Origin: Paenibacillus sp. 1011MAR3C5
GTDB lineage: Bacteria > Bacillota > Bacilli > Paenibacillales > Paenibacillaceae
Length of the DNA: 64,000 nucleotides
Direction of reading: 5' to 3'
Assembly (NCBI RefSeq): GCF_003591485.1
Contig: NZ_QZCF01000002.1
Span: 62,001 to 126,000 of the forward strand
Both the position numbers and the translations under genes were made by a program. Within the stretch, counting starts at the first letter, position 1, and the number at the start of each line of letters is the position of its first letter. The notes under the pieces are model-generated. The model saw nothing but the letters and a program-made list of their open reading frames with translations. It searched no databases and was not told the origin of the DNA. Of the stretch, positions 1 through 9,483 are shown piece after piece.

Positions 1-2
1 CC

Positions 3-362
3 GCGGCAAGCGCAGCCCTTGCCGTGACGACGAGCGCGCCGCCTCTGCAAGGGCAGACCTTCGAGCTGACCGTTCCGGCCAACACGCCCGTTAATGCGGA
101 TATCTATATGTATGTCCATGGTCTAAACAACAGCTGGTCGGTTAATGATCCAGCGTATCAATTGACGAGAAACTCGAATGGGACTTACAGCATTACGCTT
201 AATGTCCCGATTGGAACGACGTTCCACTACAATTTCTCCAGAGGCACATGGGGCTCGATGGAAACATTAAGCGGCGGCGGATATGTGGGGCCGCGTGCAC
301 ATAGTGTGACAAGCGGCACACAGCTGACGCAAGTCACTGTAGCGCGCTGGGGCGATCTATAG
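3..362 (+). CDS. 3' end of a secreted protein with C-terminal starch-binding-like domain (partial)
   Basis: The frame is open from the first complete codon of the window to a TAG at 360-362, so this is the C-terminal part of a gene that starts upstream. The internal GTG at 24 has no ribosome site and is not a real start. The visible ~119 residues begin with an Ala/Thr-rich linker and continue into a beta-rich domain with a pattern (FELTVPANTP, then aromatic residues around NNSW, YSITLNVPIGTTFHYNFSRG) reminiscent of CBM20-type starch-binding domains at the C-terminus of extracellular amylases and pullulanases. That family assignment is by resemblance. The catalytic part lies outside the window, so the enzyme cannot be named. 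A hairpin at 469-514 closes the transcript. Confidence 0.6.
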   Translation, partial: AASAALAVTTSAPPLQGQTFELTVPANTPVNADIYMYVHGLNNSWSVNDPAYQLTRNSNGTYSITLNVPIGTTFHYNFSRGTWGSMETLSGGGYVGPRAHSVTSGTQLTQVTVARWGDL

Positions 363-468
363 GATGTAGTAATTCGAAAATAGTGTTGCTGAGAACCGCT
401 AAACGCTCGGAATCGCCCTCGAAGGCGAAACAGGATTGCCACGCAACACTAATCGCACCAAAGCCAGA

Positions 469-514
469 AATGGCGGTACAGGGATGACCTCCCTGATACC
501 GCCATTATTTTTTG
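469..514 (+). terminator. Rho-independent terminator of the upstream secreted-protein gene
   Basis: A long inverted repeat pairs 469-484 with 490-506 around a five-base loop, with one bulged A at 496, and is followed by a T run at 508-513. It sits 107 bases after the stop at 362 and isolates this gene from the minus-strand genes that end at 628. Confidence 0.85.
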
Positions 515-627
515 TGCCGATGTATTCATGAAGCTAGACTAAAGTCGAGCCCGGATTGCGACCGCAGCTAGGTTTCGATCAAACCCCATTGCGCTATGCT
601 GTATGAATAGCAGACGGATGCGATTCC

Positions 628-1557
628 TTAGATATTTTGAAATTCCGGGTCCCATTTATACTTTTCTTCGTATAAACGCATAACCTCATCGTAGAGCGGT
701 CCCGATCGGACAGACTTGGCGAACTTGTATAGTCGCAGGAACCGATCCTTCGGGAGCAGACGCGCATACCGGATGAGCAAATAAGGATACATCGTCATAT
801 ACCGGCTTTTGCGCACGGCTGCACCGGCTACGGAGGCCAGAATCGCTTCACCGCTCGGCATGTTCAGAATGTGCATCTCATGCTGCAGCACATAACGAAA
901 CGTATTTTTCTTAATTAAATCGCGTCTGATTTTGGCAATCTCTCCAATATAGGAGACCAAATCGGGATTGAAGCTGTCCATCAGCAGGGGCTCTATCATC
1001 AAATCCATGTCTTTGCGAAGCTGGAAGGTTTGCAGCAGCATGATTTGCTCCAGCTTCAGCTGATCGTTATGCACCAGCGAGCCGATCTCCCGCAGCATCT
1101 CATAGGTACGCGGTTTGTCGCCTTCCTGGAATACGCGAATAGCCGCCTGATGGTCAATCGCGAGCCCGGAAGCAAGCTCATAGCCGTACTGCTGAAACAT
1201 TTTTTGCAGTTGGATGCGTCTAAGTGCAGGGGTGAACCGTTTCTGCAACGTCCATAATAAAGCGGCTGCCGCCGCTGCTGCAGCAATCAGCAGCACCGTT
1301 TGCAAAGCAGACGAGCTGAATATAAGTCCAACCAGGATGAGCAGCAGCCAGATCAGTCCGGTGAGCCATTGGTCACTCCGCACAATTCCGGCCGCTTTTT
1401 TCTCGACATTCTGCAAAGCACCGGTTTTCCCGCAAGACATGCAGTTCTGCTCGCCCAGCACGGTGAAATGGCGGCAATTGCGACATATTTTGAGCTTTTG
1501 ATAGGCAAACGGCTCACGGTGATAGGGCTTCAGAGTTACGGCTATTCTTTTCATCAT
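628..1557 (-). CDS. zinc-ribbon membrane protein, partner of the tubulin/vWA system
   Basis: The protein has 309 residues and no family I can name. Two CxxC pairs (CRNC and CMSC, about residues 25-42) form a short zinc ribbon near the N-terminus. Two adjacent hydrophobic segments follow (about 63-80 and 84-102, the second Ala-rich), probably a membrane hairpin. A basic helical cytoplasmic part of about 200 residues ends the protein. The ATG at 1557 overlaps the stop of the 50-residue gene upstream (ATGA overlap), so the two are translationally coupled. It is divergent from the vWA gene at 1863. Zinc ribbons recur in the GTPase of the neighbouring operon, so I infer it belongs to the same machine. 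The role is unknown. Confidence 0.75.
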   Translation of the reverse strand: MMKRIAVTLKPYHREPFAYQKLKICRNCRHFTVLGEQNCMSCGKTGALQNVEKKAAGIVRSDQWLTGLIWLLLILVGLIFSSSALQTVLLIAAAAAAAALLWTLQKRFTPALRRIQLQKMFQQYGYELASGLAIDHQAAIRVFQEGDKPRTYEMLREIGSLVHNDQLKLEQIMLLQTFQLRKDMDLMIEPLLMDSFNPDLVSYIGEIAKIRRDLIKKNTFRYVLQHEMHILNMPSGEAILASVAGAAVRKSRYMTMYPYLLIRYARLLPKDRFLRLYKFAKSVRSGPLYDEVMRLYEEKYKWDPEFQNI

Positions 1558-1706
1558 TCCTGATCACTCTGCCCGCGTCTTAGTGTAGATAACACAAGCC
1601 TGCTTAGCTGCTTCGGCGAAGGGGCTTGTTTCATTTGATAACGATAGTGCAATGCTTTTATACTAGCAAATACAACCAACAGTCCGATAACAACGTATGT
1701 AACCAT
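1554..1706 (-). CDS. small membrane protein, 50 aa
   Basis: This short gene is easy to miss. It starts at an ATG (1706) preceded eight bases upstream by GGGAGG on the minus strand. It encodes a short hydrophobic N-terminal helix (MVTYVVIGLLVVFASIKAL) followed by a basic tail of about 30 residues, and ends in a TGA that overlaps the start of the zinc-ribbon membrane protein by four bases. The ribosome site, the membrane helix and the ATGA coupling support a real gene. It resembles single-span membrane peptides that accompany larger membrane proteins. The function is unknown. Confidence 0.65.
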   Translation of the reverse strand: MVTYVVIGLLVVFASIKALHYRYQMKQAPSPKQLSRLVLSTLRRGQSDQE

Positions 1707-1862
1707 GTAGAGCGCCTCCCGTATATGACAAAAAAAGTGATTTATGGGTGTCCTTCAGTTATACTTGGTTTTAGTATAGCATCATAGCGGGGCTCGTGAC
1801 TAACGATGACTTTTGGACTAATAGAGACAACCTATTCGGCAATATGGTCAAGGAGGACTATC

Positions 1863-3650
1863 ATGAATCTACTAAAAAAAAGCTTTCAATATACGGTTTT
1901 GTTTACTTTGTTTCTCTCGCTCTTGCTGGGCTTACGTCTGCCAAGCGCGACAGCTGCCGCCGGCGGCGCTGCACCGATCGATGCCGTACTGGTCCTTGAT
2001 GTGAGCTATTCGATGGACAGCAGCGACCGGGAGAAGATCGGCAATGAAGCGATGAAGATGTTTATCGATATGCTGTCCGAGAAAGGGGACCGCGTCGGAG
2101 TCGTGGCGTATACGGATAAAATTCAGCGCGAGAAGGCGCTGCTTGAAATCCGCTCTCCGGAGGACAAACAAAACTTAAAATCATTTATCGACCAGTTGAA
2201 TCGCGGCTCCTATACGGATGTATCCGTAGGTCTTAAGGAAGCGGTCCAGATCTTGAAGGACGGGGCGGCTGCCAACGCCAATCGCGAGCCGATCATCATT
2301 CTGCTGGCGGACGGGAACGACGAGCTTGATCCGAAGTCCGGCCGCACCGAAGCGCAGTCGAACGAAGAGAGGGAGCAGGCGGTACGCAGCGCGAATGACA
2401 ACGGAATCCCGATTTATACGATCGGCCTGAATGCGGACGGGAAGCTGAACAAGGCAGCGCTTGAGGAATTGTCGAAGGAGACGGGCGGCAAGTCGTTTGT
2501 TACCGATTCAGCGGATGACCTGCCTCAAATTCTTAGCGAAATCTTCGCCAGCCATCTAGAGCTGAATATTGTACCGGTCAACTCGTTCACCGCGAATGGA
2601 GACTTCCAGGATGTGAAGATCACCGTTCCGAACAGCAATGTGCTTGAAGCGAATATCTCCATTATGTCTTCCAAGCCGGTCGAGGCGAAGCTTGTCGATC
2701 CATCGGGCAATGCCGTAGCGATTCCGTCAGACGAGGTTGTACTGGCTACGTCCAAGAGCTACACTTTACTTAAGCTGATCAAGCCGGTTCAAGGCGATTG
2801 GACGTTGAAGATCAAAGGCGTGGATCAGGATAAAATTGATATTAATCTGATTTTTAATTATGACTTGACGCTAGAGCTGGAGCCGCTTGCCACGACGAAT
2901 TATTCCAAGGGCGATAAGGTTAAGCTAAACGCATTTTTGGCCAGTAAGGGCCAGCGATTGAGCGATGCGGAGCAATACCGCAACATGAACGCGGTTATGT
3001 TCGTCAAAGACTTAACGACCGGCAATTCCGAAGAGGTAGCTATGAAGCTGGATGGCGACCATTTTGCCGGTGAATACAAGATACCGGAGTCCCGGGACTA
3101 TGAGATTATCGTAAGAGCCGAGGAGCAAAGTTTTTTCCGGGAGAGTGAACCGATGACCATCTCGGCATCATCCGGCGGTACAGGCGGAACGGCAACTCCG
3201 GCGGAAGAGGCTGATGATAAGCCGTTCCCGATCTGGACAGTTGTCATCGCAGCCGTCGTTGTCCTGGCGCTGCTTGGTGCGGGATACTGGGTCTGGGGGA
3301 TGATGAAGGAGCGCAGCCGCGGCTTCGTAGGACAGATGATTATTGAAATCCGGGATGAGAATACAGGGGACAAATCCTCACCTCAATACAAGCGGCTAAG
3401 CCACTTCAAAGGCAAGTTTCAGCTGCATCAGCTGCTTCAGCTGGCACCGGAGCTGAAGGAAACGGAGAAAATCGTGTTCAAGCCGGCGAACAAGGACCGA
3501 ATCGCATTGATCAATGGTTCTTTGTGCAAGGTGGAGAAGTCCGGCCGTGCGGTTGGCGACGGGCGCCAGCTGGAGCTGCAGAGCGGCGACCGCATTACGG
3601 TATCGTTGACGCAAGTAGATAAAACGATCTATATCGAATATCTCGTATAA
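1863..3650 (+). CDS. secreted, membrane-anchored vWA-domain protein
   Basis: Start chosen at the ATG at 1863 because AAGGAGG lies just upstream (1850-1856) and it yields a proper signal peptide (MNLLKKSF then a hydrophobic stretch ending near ATAAAGG). The in-frame start at 1806 has no ribosome site. The mature protein opens with a von Willebrand A domain with a complete MIDAS: DxSxS at residues 46-50, a Thr in the SYTD segment, and the Asp of LADGND. A beta-sandwich-like region (about 230-440) is followed by one membrane helix (FPIWTVVIAAVVVLALLGAGY, about 460-485) and a cytoplasmic tail of about 110 residues. The topology puts the metal-dependent binding domain outside and the tail inside, where the tubulin-like protein encoded next would act. 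It is the first gene of the plus-strand operon. Confidence 0.85.
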   Translation: MNLLKKSFQYTVLFTLFLSLLLGLRLPSATAAAGGAAPIDAVLVLDVSYSMDSSDREKIGNEAMKMFIDMLSEKGDRVGVVAYTDKIQREKALLEIRSPEDKQNLKSFIDQLNRGSYTDVSVGLKEAVQILKDGAAANANREPIIILLADGNDELDPKSGRTEAQSNEEREQAVRSANDNGIPIYTIGLNADGKLNKAALEELSKETGGKSFVTDSADDLPQILSEIFASHLELNIVPVNSFTANGDFQDVKITVPNSNVLEANISIMSSKPVEAKLVDPSGNAVAIPSDEVVLATSKSYTLLKLIKPVQGDWTLKIKGVDQDKIDINLIFNYDLTLELEPLATTNYSKGDKVKLNAFLASKGQRLSDAEQYRNMNAVMFVKDLTTGNSEEVAMKLDGDHFAGEYKIPESRDYEIIVRAEEQSFFRESEPMTISASSGGTGGTATPAEEADDKPFPIWTVVIAAVVVLALLGAGYWVWGMMKERSRGFVGQMIIEIRDENTGDKSSPQYKRLSHFKGKFQLHQLLQLAPELKETEKIVFKPANKDRIALINGSLCKVEKSGRAVGDGRQLELQSGDRITVSLTQVDKTIYIEYLV

Positions 3651-3669
3651 CCAATCGGGGAGGATCACT

Positions 3670-6600
3670 ATGAAACCAATCGTAAGAGAACATATTCAGC
3701 AACTCGACGTTTCCCTCGGAGGAGGGATCGTCAGCGAGAAGATAAGAGTCGATACGATCGACAATCCGATTCTCATTATCGGTCTGGGCGGTACCGGCAT
3801 TGATGCGCTGCTTCGCCTGAAGTATCAGATTAACCGCCGCTTCAAGCTGCCTGAAGACCCGATTTCCAAGCGAAAGCGCGACAAGCCGGATAATGTGGAG
3901 TTTCTCGCATTCGAGACGAACGAGCAGGATCGCAACAAAAAGTATAAAGGCATTGGTCTTGATCCAATCAACGAATTTGTGCTGCTGTCTAATGCGGAGG
4001 TAGGCGGACTGCTGCAGAACCGCAGTATTCTGGAGCCGTACATTACGGATTGGCTCTCGCCGGAGCTCAGCATTACAGACGGCATGAACGGTGCGGCAGG
4101 CGTGCGCCAGGCGGGCCGACTGCTGCTGTTCACCAAGATTAATCAAGTGGTGCAAAGCATCGACAAGAAGATCAAGACGCTCTCTGTCGGCACCAATAAG
4201 AAGCTGATGGTGTTCCTGCTGACGGGTTTGTCCGGCGGTACCGGCAGCGGAACCTTCCTCGATATTTCCTATATCGTAAGGGGGATTATTGAGCGCGATC
4301 ATGGCGCGGCAGGTATCGATCGCGTCAATACGCTCGGTTATTTGTTCACGCCGGACATCAATCTGGCGAACAAGAGCCTAAGCGACCATACGCGGGAATA
4401 TATTAAGAAGAACGGCTATGCCGCATTGAAGGAACTGGATTACTGGATGAATGTCGATGCGAGAGGCGAGCGCTTCAAGCAGCAGTACGGCAACATTTTA
4501 TCGGTCAACTCGCCGCTGCCTCCGTTTAATCTATGCCATCTGATCTCGGCGACGAATACGGAAGGCAAGCTGCTCGACAATGCCTACGACTATTGCATGA
4601 ACGTGACAGCGGAGAACATCACCAACTTTATCTCAAGCGAAGAGAAGCAATCCGGCGAGGAATTCGCGATCCATGACTATATCAGCAACATCCGGACGAA
4701 TATTGCGCAGATGAACAAGATTTATCCGGCGAATTACGATTACAACATTATCGGCGCTTCCTCAGCGGTGCTGCCGATCGAGGAGATGACGACTTACCTG
4801 GCGTACCGCCTGTTCCAAAAGATGGAGGGCATGTTCCGCAAGGCGCCGTCCCAGGAGGATGTCGAGAAGTTCGTACATAAGCTCGGCATTGACCTGGATT
4901 CTATGATGAGAAACTTCGACTCCCGCGTGCCAGAGCCGCTTCCGGGCTTCGAGCATAGCGAACGGCTGAACTACAACAACGTGATCAAGATGCAAGCTGT
5001 CAATATGGATACCGAGCTTGAGCAAAACTTCCTGGCGAGAGCGCGGGAGGAATATATTAAAGCGAAGAAGCAGCTGCCCGGTGAGGTCGTGAGCAACTTC
5101 AATGAGCAGATTCGCCGTATCTTCCTTCATCCGGAGCAAGGGCCGTTCTATGTGTCGCGCCTGCTCTATACAGACAAAGGCTTCTGCCTGCTGAAGATGC
5201 TGCTGTCCTATATTGAATCGCTGCGCGAGAATCTGCAACGACTGCCGCGTGAGATTGAGTCAGCTCGCGAGCAGGCCGAAGAGCGGATGGGCGATGCGAA
5301 GAGCGCCTTCGTATCGAAGGATAAGAAGAAAAACAATTATATTGAAGCAAAAATCAATGAGTACTGGCTCCGCGCGGATATCGAGCGGATGGAGCAGCTA
5401 ATCGAGTTCTATGAGGACCTGCATGAGCTGTTGAATGCCGAGAACAACCGGATTTATAACGTCTATACCGAAATTTTGAATGTGCTCAATACCATCTTTG
5501 CCAAAAACGGCGAGATTCTGACCAGCGGAGATGAGCAGGGCGATCATAAAGGCAACAAAACCTACTACTGGAACATCGTCAGCGTACCGGATATCTCCCA
5601 TGTCATTGGCCGTGTAATGGACAGCAAGGACGGAGATGATCTGATCCGTGACTTTACCCGCGAGCTTCTAGAGCATTCGAATTTGTGGGTGAAGGAGCAG
5701 GATATTGATATCGTTGGCTCCATTTCGGAGTTTTTGACTGACAAATTCGGTGATCTGATTACGAAGTCGATGGAAGAATTCCTGGTCATGAAGTATGGCG
5801 ACGATGAATCGATCGAGAAGTTTGTGGAGCGTCATATTGCCAGTAAGCTGGACGAAGAAGCGATTCCGGTCTTCCATTTAAGCAACAGCTCGGGCAATCT
5901 GCATGTTCCTTCATGGGGCTTTGTCTCCGTGCCTGTTCAAGCGCCAAGCATTCTGCGCGGCATCCGCAACTATCAGAACAGCTCGATCGGCAAGTCTCAC
6001 TTCACGATCAAGGAAAGCGAAGTGCGCAACCGGATCTTCTGGCTGAATACGCGCAACGGTGTGCCGCTGTTCGTCTATACCCCGCTGAAGGTTTACGAGG
6101 AGAGCTATGAGCGTACGATTCTGGACAAAGAGGGAATCGGACGCCATCTTGTGCAAAGCGACAAGGAGAACTGGACCTACTTGCCTTCGCCTATACCGGA
6201 GAAGTCATGGGGCGAGACTTATATCAATCGTCGTGTACAAGACTACAACGCCAGAATTCGCGAGGAATTTGCCAAGGCTGTCGGTTTCGGCATCATCGTG
6301 GAGAAGGGCATCGACAATCCGCTCAGCAACCGGTACAGCGTACGGTATACACAGCCATTCCAAGTGTCTGACGTCCTGAACGCCTATGCAATGCAACTGG
6401 ATAGCGCAAAGCCGAATATGGGCGAAGTGAAGCGGGCGTCTCAGGAGCTGAAGCGACTGCTGTCCGGCGGATTGGAGCTGGAGCTCGCCAAGGATATATT
6501 CGGAAGCTATTCGGATGAGCTTGCCCAGGAGAATTTGATCCGGTCGCCGCTGCAGCTGCGCCGTGTGCGTGAAGAGCTGGCGAAGATGGAGTCGATTGCG

Positions 6601-7059
6601 TCCGCCATTCAGAAGCTGGATGAGGTGCTGCTCCAGCAGGAGAGCGAGGATAAGTGGTTGCAGCAATTTATTGATGCGCTGTACACCGATACGATCTGCA
6701 AGCGGGGGGCTTTGTATGTCTATGACTGCGATGCCGAGGAAGAAGCATGGGCGCCGTTCGCCAATCTGATGAAGGGCAGCAACTATATTGAATATGAGGT
6801 ATTCGAGCATTTCCGCAGTCTGGATGAGAAGAGCCTCGCCACTTTGCTGCGCAAAGCGGGACGCCGGGTGAATGAACTAACATCCAATGAAGATACATCC
6901 GCGCTTGTCGCCAAGCTGGATGAGCTGTTCAATGTGTTCCTGGATGCGCGCGAGCGTCTGGAATACGAGAAGATCGAACTGGCGAACGGCGAAGAGCTTC
7001 ATCAGTTTTATAAGGGAATGGCTTCCAAACTACATGATATTCGCAGAAAGCTGAAGTAA
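3670..7059 (+). CDS. large tubulin/FtsZ-superfamily GTPase (FtsZl-2 / 'tubulin-like' type)
   Basis: The protein has 1129 residues. Near the N-terminus is a Rossmann-like strand-loop IIGLGGTGIDAL (about 35-46), and at residues 186-194 the tubulin signature loop appears as LSGGTGSG, which binds GTP phosphates in FtsZ and tubulin. The first ~350 residues therefore look like a tubulin GTPase domain. The remaining ~780 are mostly helical and charged, with likely coiled coil around 500-600. FtsZ is only about 380 residues, so this is one of the very large tubulin relatives described in bacteria as FtsZl-2, which are reported with vWA genes. GGGGAGG lies just before the ATG. A role as a cytomotive filament in membrane remodelling is inferred from the family. 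Confidence 0.85.
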   Translation: MKPIVREHIQQLDVSLGGGIVSEKIRVDTIDNPILIIGLGGTGIDALLRLKYQINRRFKLPEDPISKRKRDKPDNVEFLAFETNEQDRNKKYKGIGLDPINEFVLLSNAEVGGLLQNRSILEPYITDWLSPELSITDGMNGAAGVRQAGRLLLFTKINQVVQSIDKKIKTLSVGTNKKLMVFLLTGLSGGTGSGTFLDISYIVRGIIERDHGAAGIDRVNTLGYLFTPDINLANKSLSDHTREYIKKNGYAALKELDYWMNVDARGERFKQQYGNILSVNSPLPPFNLCHLISATNTEGKLLDNAYDYCMNVTAENITNFISSEEKQSGEEFAIHDYISNIRTNIAQMNKIYPANYDYNIIGASSAVLPIEEMTTYLAYRLFQKMEGMFRKAPSQEDVEKFVHKLGIDLDSMMRNFDSRVPEPLPGFEHSERLNYNNVIKMQAVNMDTELEQNFLARAREEYIKAKKQLPGEVVSNFNEQIRRIFLHPEQGPFYVSRLLYTDKGFCLLKMLLSYIESLRENLQRLPREIESAREQAEERMGDAKSAFVSKDKKKNNYIEAKINEYWLRADIERMEQLIEFYEDLHELLNAENNRIYNVYTEILNVLNTIFAKNGEILTSGDEQGDHKGNKTYYWNIVSVPDISHVIGRVMDSKDGDDLIRDFTRELLEHSNLWVKEQDIDIVGSISEFLTDKFGDLITKSMEEFLVMKYGDDESIEKFVERHIASKLDEEAIPVFHLSNSSGNLHVPSWGFVSVPVQAPSILRGIRNYQNSSIGKSHFTIKESEVRNRIFWLNTRNGVPLFVYTPLKVYEESYERTILDKEGIGRHLVQSDKENWTYLPSPIPEKSWGETYINRRVQDYNARIREEFAKAVGFGIIVEKGIDNPLSNRYSVRYTQPFQVSDVLNAYAMQLDSAKPNMGEVKRASQELKRLLSGGLELELAKDIFGSYSDELAQENLIRSPLQLRRVREELAKMESIASAIQKLDEVLLQQESEDKWLQQFIDALYTDTICKRGALYVYDCDAEEEAWAPFANLMKGSNYIEYEVFEHFRSLDEKSLATLLRKAGRRVNELTSNEDTSALVAKLDELFNVFLDARERLEYEKIELANGEELHQFYKGMASKLHDIRRKLK

Positions 7060-7061
7060 GG

Positions 7062-9434
7062 ATGAGGGAAATGGTAGAGCAATTCGCAGCCGACTATTCG
7101 GCAGCCGAGCAGAGCTTGAAGGGGACGGAAGACGATCAGAGCAGCATTCATTACCCGACTGTGTTTTTGTATATTGGGGATGAGACAGAGCAAGCGATAG
7201 AACCGATGATGAAGTCCAATGCGCTGAGATGGGCGAACCATGCTGGAGTGGTGTACGGCCATGTATCCAGCGGCTCAAGCGCCCGCGACGGAACGGCTGC
7301 GAATCTCTTTACCATCCCGCTGGAGGGGCTTGCGCCGCAAGGAGAGGAGAAGCGGCAGATTCGGACTCGAATCGGAAGCGGCTTCCACCAATCTCCAGAA
7401 GGACTGGGGCTGCTGAACCGCGCCCTGCGCCAAATGAATGACACGATTGGCGATTACGGTCGCATGTATGCGTCGTTCGACCGTCTTCATCTGGCGGTCA
7501 TTACACGGGCTGACGATCCGATGAACATACTGGTGCCGGATATTGCGCTGCTCGCGCAATCAATCTTCGGAACGTTGTTCAAGTCGGTCCAGATGGATTT
7601 GTTCGTTCTTCTCCAGGAACGGGAGCAGTCCGATTCGTACGGCTATGCCGCTGCAACGGGCATCAGCTTTCTCCGTGAGATTGAGCGGTTCCAAAGTCCG
7701 GACTTTTGCTACCGTGCGCCGCTTCTGCTGGCAGGCGACGGACTGACGATTCCGGTCGAACATCAGTCGGCGCCGCTTTTCGACCTGGTTTATCTGCTGT
7801 CGGACCGGAACGAGAAAGGCATGACTCCCTATAACGGGATGGAGCAAAACTACGAGATTATTTGCCGGATCATGCTGCTCAAAAACCGGGGTCAGCGTGA
7901 AGCGGATTTGCATTATAATGGCGAAAGCTACAATAATATGTCCTTCAAGCACAGTCTGATCTCGGAATCCGGCAGGCTGGGGCTGGTCTCGGCCGGACTA
8001 GCGAAGGTGCAGCGACCGTCTTATGCGATCGCGCTGACGGTGCTGTACCATCTGTTCGACCAAGTGATTGTGCGCTTGCAGTCCGGGCCGGAGCTGAGCG
8101 CGGCGGATAAACTGCGGTTTTTCGGAGTAGATGCCCCATCGCTGTCGGCTCGGAGCAAGGAGAGGATGCCGCTTCCCGACCGCTTGGCGGATATGAGAGG
8201 GCTCATTACAAGTGGCGTGCGCTACGACGAGCTTCGCGGCATGTCCTTGTCCCAAGCCGAGCATGCATTATACGGAAGCAGCTGTGAAAGCTTCTTCAAC
8301 CAGCATTTTGTACAGAATGCCAAGCTTCAGCTTGAAGGTCTCGATGTAGCCGGAGCGTTGAAGCGTACACTGTCCCGCAGCATGGCTGAGGAGCCTCGAA
8401 TCTCGTTCTATCATTTATATAAGTGGACAGACGACAGCCAAGGCAAAGGCGAAGTCATAGGCGCAGTGCAAGAGAAGATCCGCGAGCTTACCCGCTCGAT
8501 AGACGATCTTCAGGAGGAGCTTGTGCAGCTCTATGACAGCCGGGTGGATGACCTGAAATTTCAGCGGGTGCCATTCATGGACAAGCGCAATATCCGCGCT
8601 TTCACTCATGCTTTTCTGGGGCAGGTATACGGCTTGCGGTATGAGAGGCTGAAGCTGGAGACGGAGCTCGTGATATATCGGCGTTATGCGGCAGAGCTGG
8701 AGCAATTGAACCAATGGTACCGGGTCCGGATCGAGCGGCTGCATGATCTTCGGGCACAGCTGAAGACGAAGGCGAAGCAAAGCATCTCCCTCGGCGACGA
8801 TTATATCGGGCAAAATGTATTTGATTATTATGAGCGGGTTACCGCCGATGCCCTTCGTGAGCTGGAGGAGAAACGCGGCGAATCCGTTTTGTTCGAAGAA
8901 CGGTACATCGGCAATGTCGCGGAGCTGCTGGAGCAGGAAGAGTCGGTTTTCATCGAGCGGCTTATTGTTGTCTGCCGGAGGGATATTCTAACGACCAGCC
9001 GGTTTGCTCTGTCTTTCGAGGAAGAATTGCTGCAACGCGCGAACGTATCGGTCTCCTATACGAACCGGCAAGCTTTGCCGAAGGAGGAGCTGTTCGAGCA
9101 GTTGTACCGTATGCTGGAGGAGCATGCATCGATCCATATTCGGCTATTCGATTACACGCACAAGCATCGTTATGAAGAGAAATACTTCATCGGCGACCGG
9201 AGCAGCGAGTTCATCCGGTATGCCTTCAGCATGGATGAATCGTCACGGATTCATAAGCTTGGATGTTTGCATGAGAATCGAAGCAGCGGCGTAGAGAAGC
9301 TTCATTTGATGGGCGGCTTCCATATGGAGGATATGATGTATTACCGTAATGCAAAGTCATATTATGACGCTTATGTACAGGATGGATACAAATTCCATGC
9401 TGCCCAGGAATCAGAGCTGCCCACGCTTCGTTAA
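7062..9434 (+). CDS. uncharacterised 790-aa partner of the tubulin-like protein
   Basis: This gene begins two bases after the tubulin-like gene stops; the ATG at 7071 is an equally possible start, since GAGGG precedes it. I do not recognise the family. The first ~350 residues look alpha/beta, with strands such as YPTVFLYIGDE and LHLAVITRADD. The segment from about 460 to 640 is highly charged and helical with coiled-coil character. The end is mixed. There is no signal peptide and no membrane helix, so it is predicted cytoplasmic. Tight spacing implies it is made in step with the tubulin-like protein, and it may be a co-polymer, adaptor or distant tubulin relative. A structure prediction would be needed to decide. 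Confidence 0.75.
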   Translation: MREMVEQFAADYSAAEQSLKGTEDDQSSIHYPTVFLYIGDETEQAIEPMMKSNALRWANHAGVVYGHVSSGSSARDGTAANLFTIPLEGLAPQGEEKRQIRTRIGSGFHQSPEGLGLLNRALRQMNDTIGDYGRMYASFDRLHLAVITRADDPMNILVPDIALLAQSIFGTLFKSVQMDLFVLLQEREQSDSYGYAAATGISFLREIERFQSPDFCYRAPLLLAGDGLTIPVEHQSAPLFDLVYLLSDRNEKGMTPYNGMEQNYEIICRIMLLKNRGQREADLHYNGESYNNMSFKHSLISESGRLGLVSAGLAKVQRPSYAIALTVLYHLFDQVIVRLQSGPELSAADKLRFFGVDAPSLSARSKERMPLPDRLADMRGLITSGVRYDELRGMSLSQAEHALYGSSCESFFNQHFVQNAKLQLEGLDVAGALKRTLSRSMAEEPRISFYHLYKWTDDSQGKGEVIGAVQEKIRELTRSIDDLQEELVQLYDSRVDDLKFQRVPFMDKRNIRAFTHAFLGQVYGLRYERLKLETELVIYRRYAAELEQLNQWYRVRIERLHDLRAQLKTKAKQSISLGDDYIGQNVFDYYERVTADALRELEEKRGESVLFEERYIGNVAELLEQEESVFIERLIVVCRRDILTTSRFALSFEEELLQRANVSVSYTNRQALPKEELFEQLYRMLEEHASIHIRLFDYTHKHRYEEKYFIGDRSSEFIRYAFSMDESSRIHKLGCLHENRSSGVEKLHLMGGFHMEDMMYYRNAKSYYDAYVQDGYKFHAAQESELPTLR

Positions 9435-9483
9435 CCGGGTAAGAAATGTAGATGTATTGCTAAGGTGAGAGGGTGCTGTCCGT

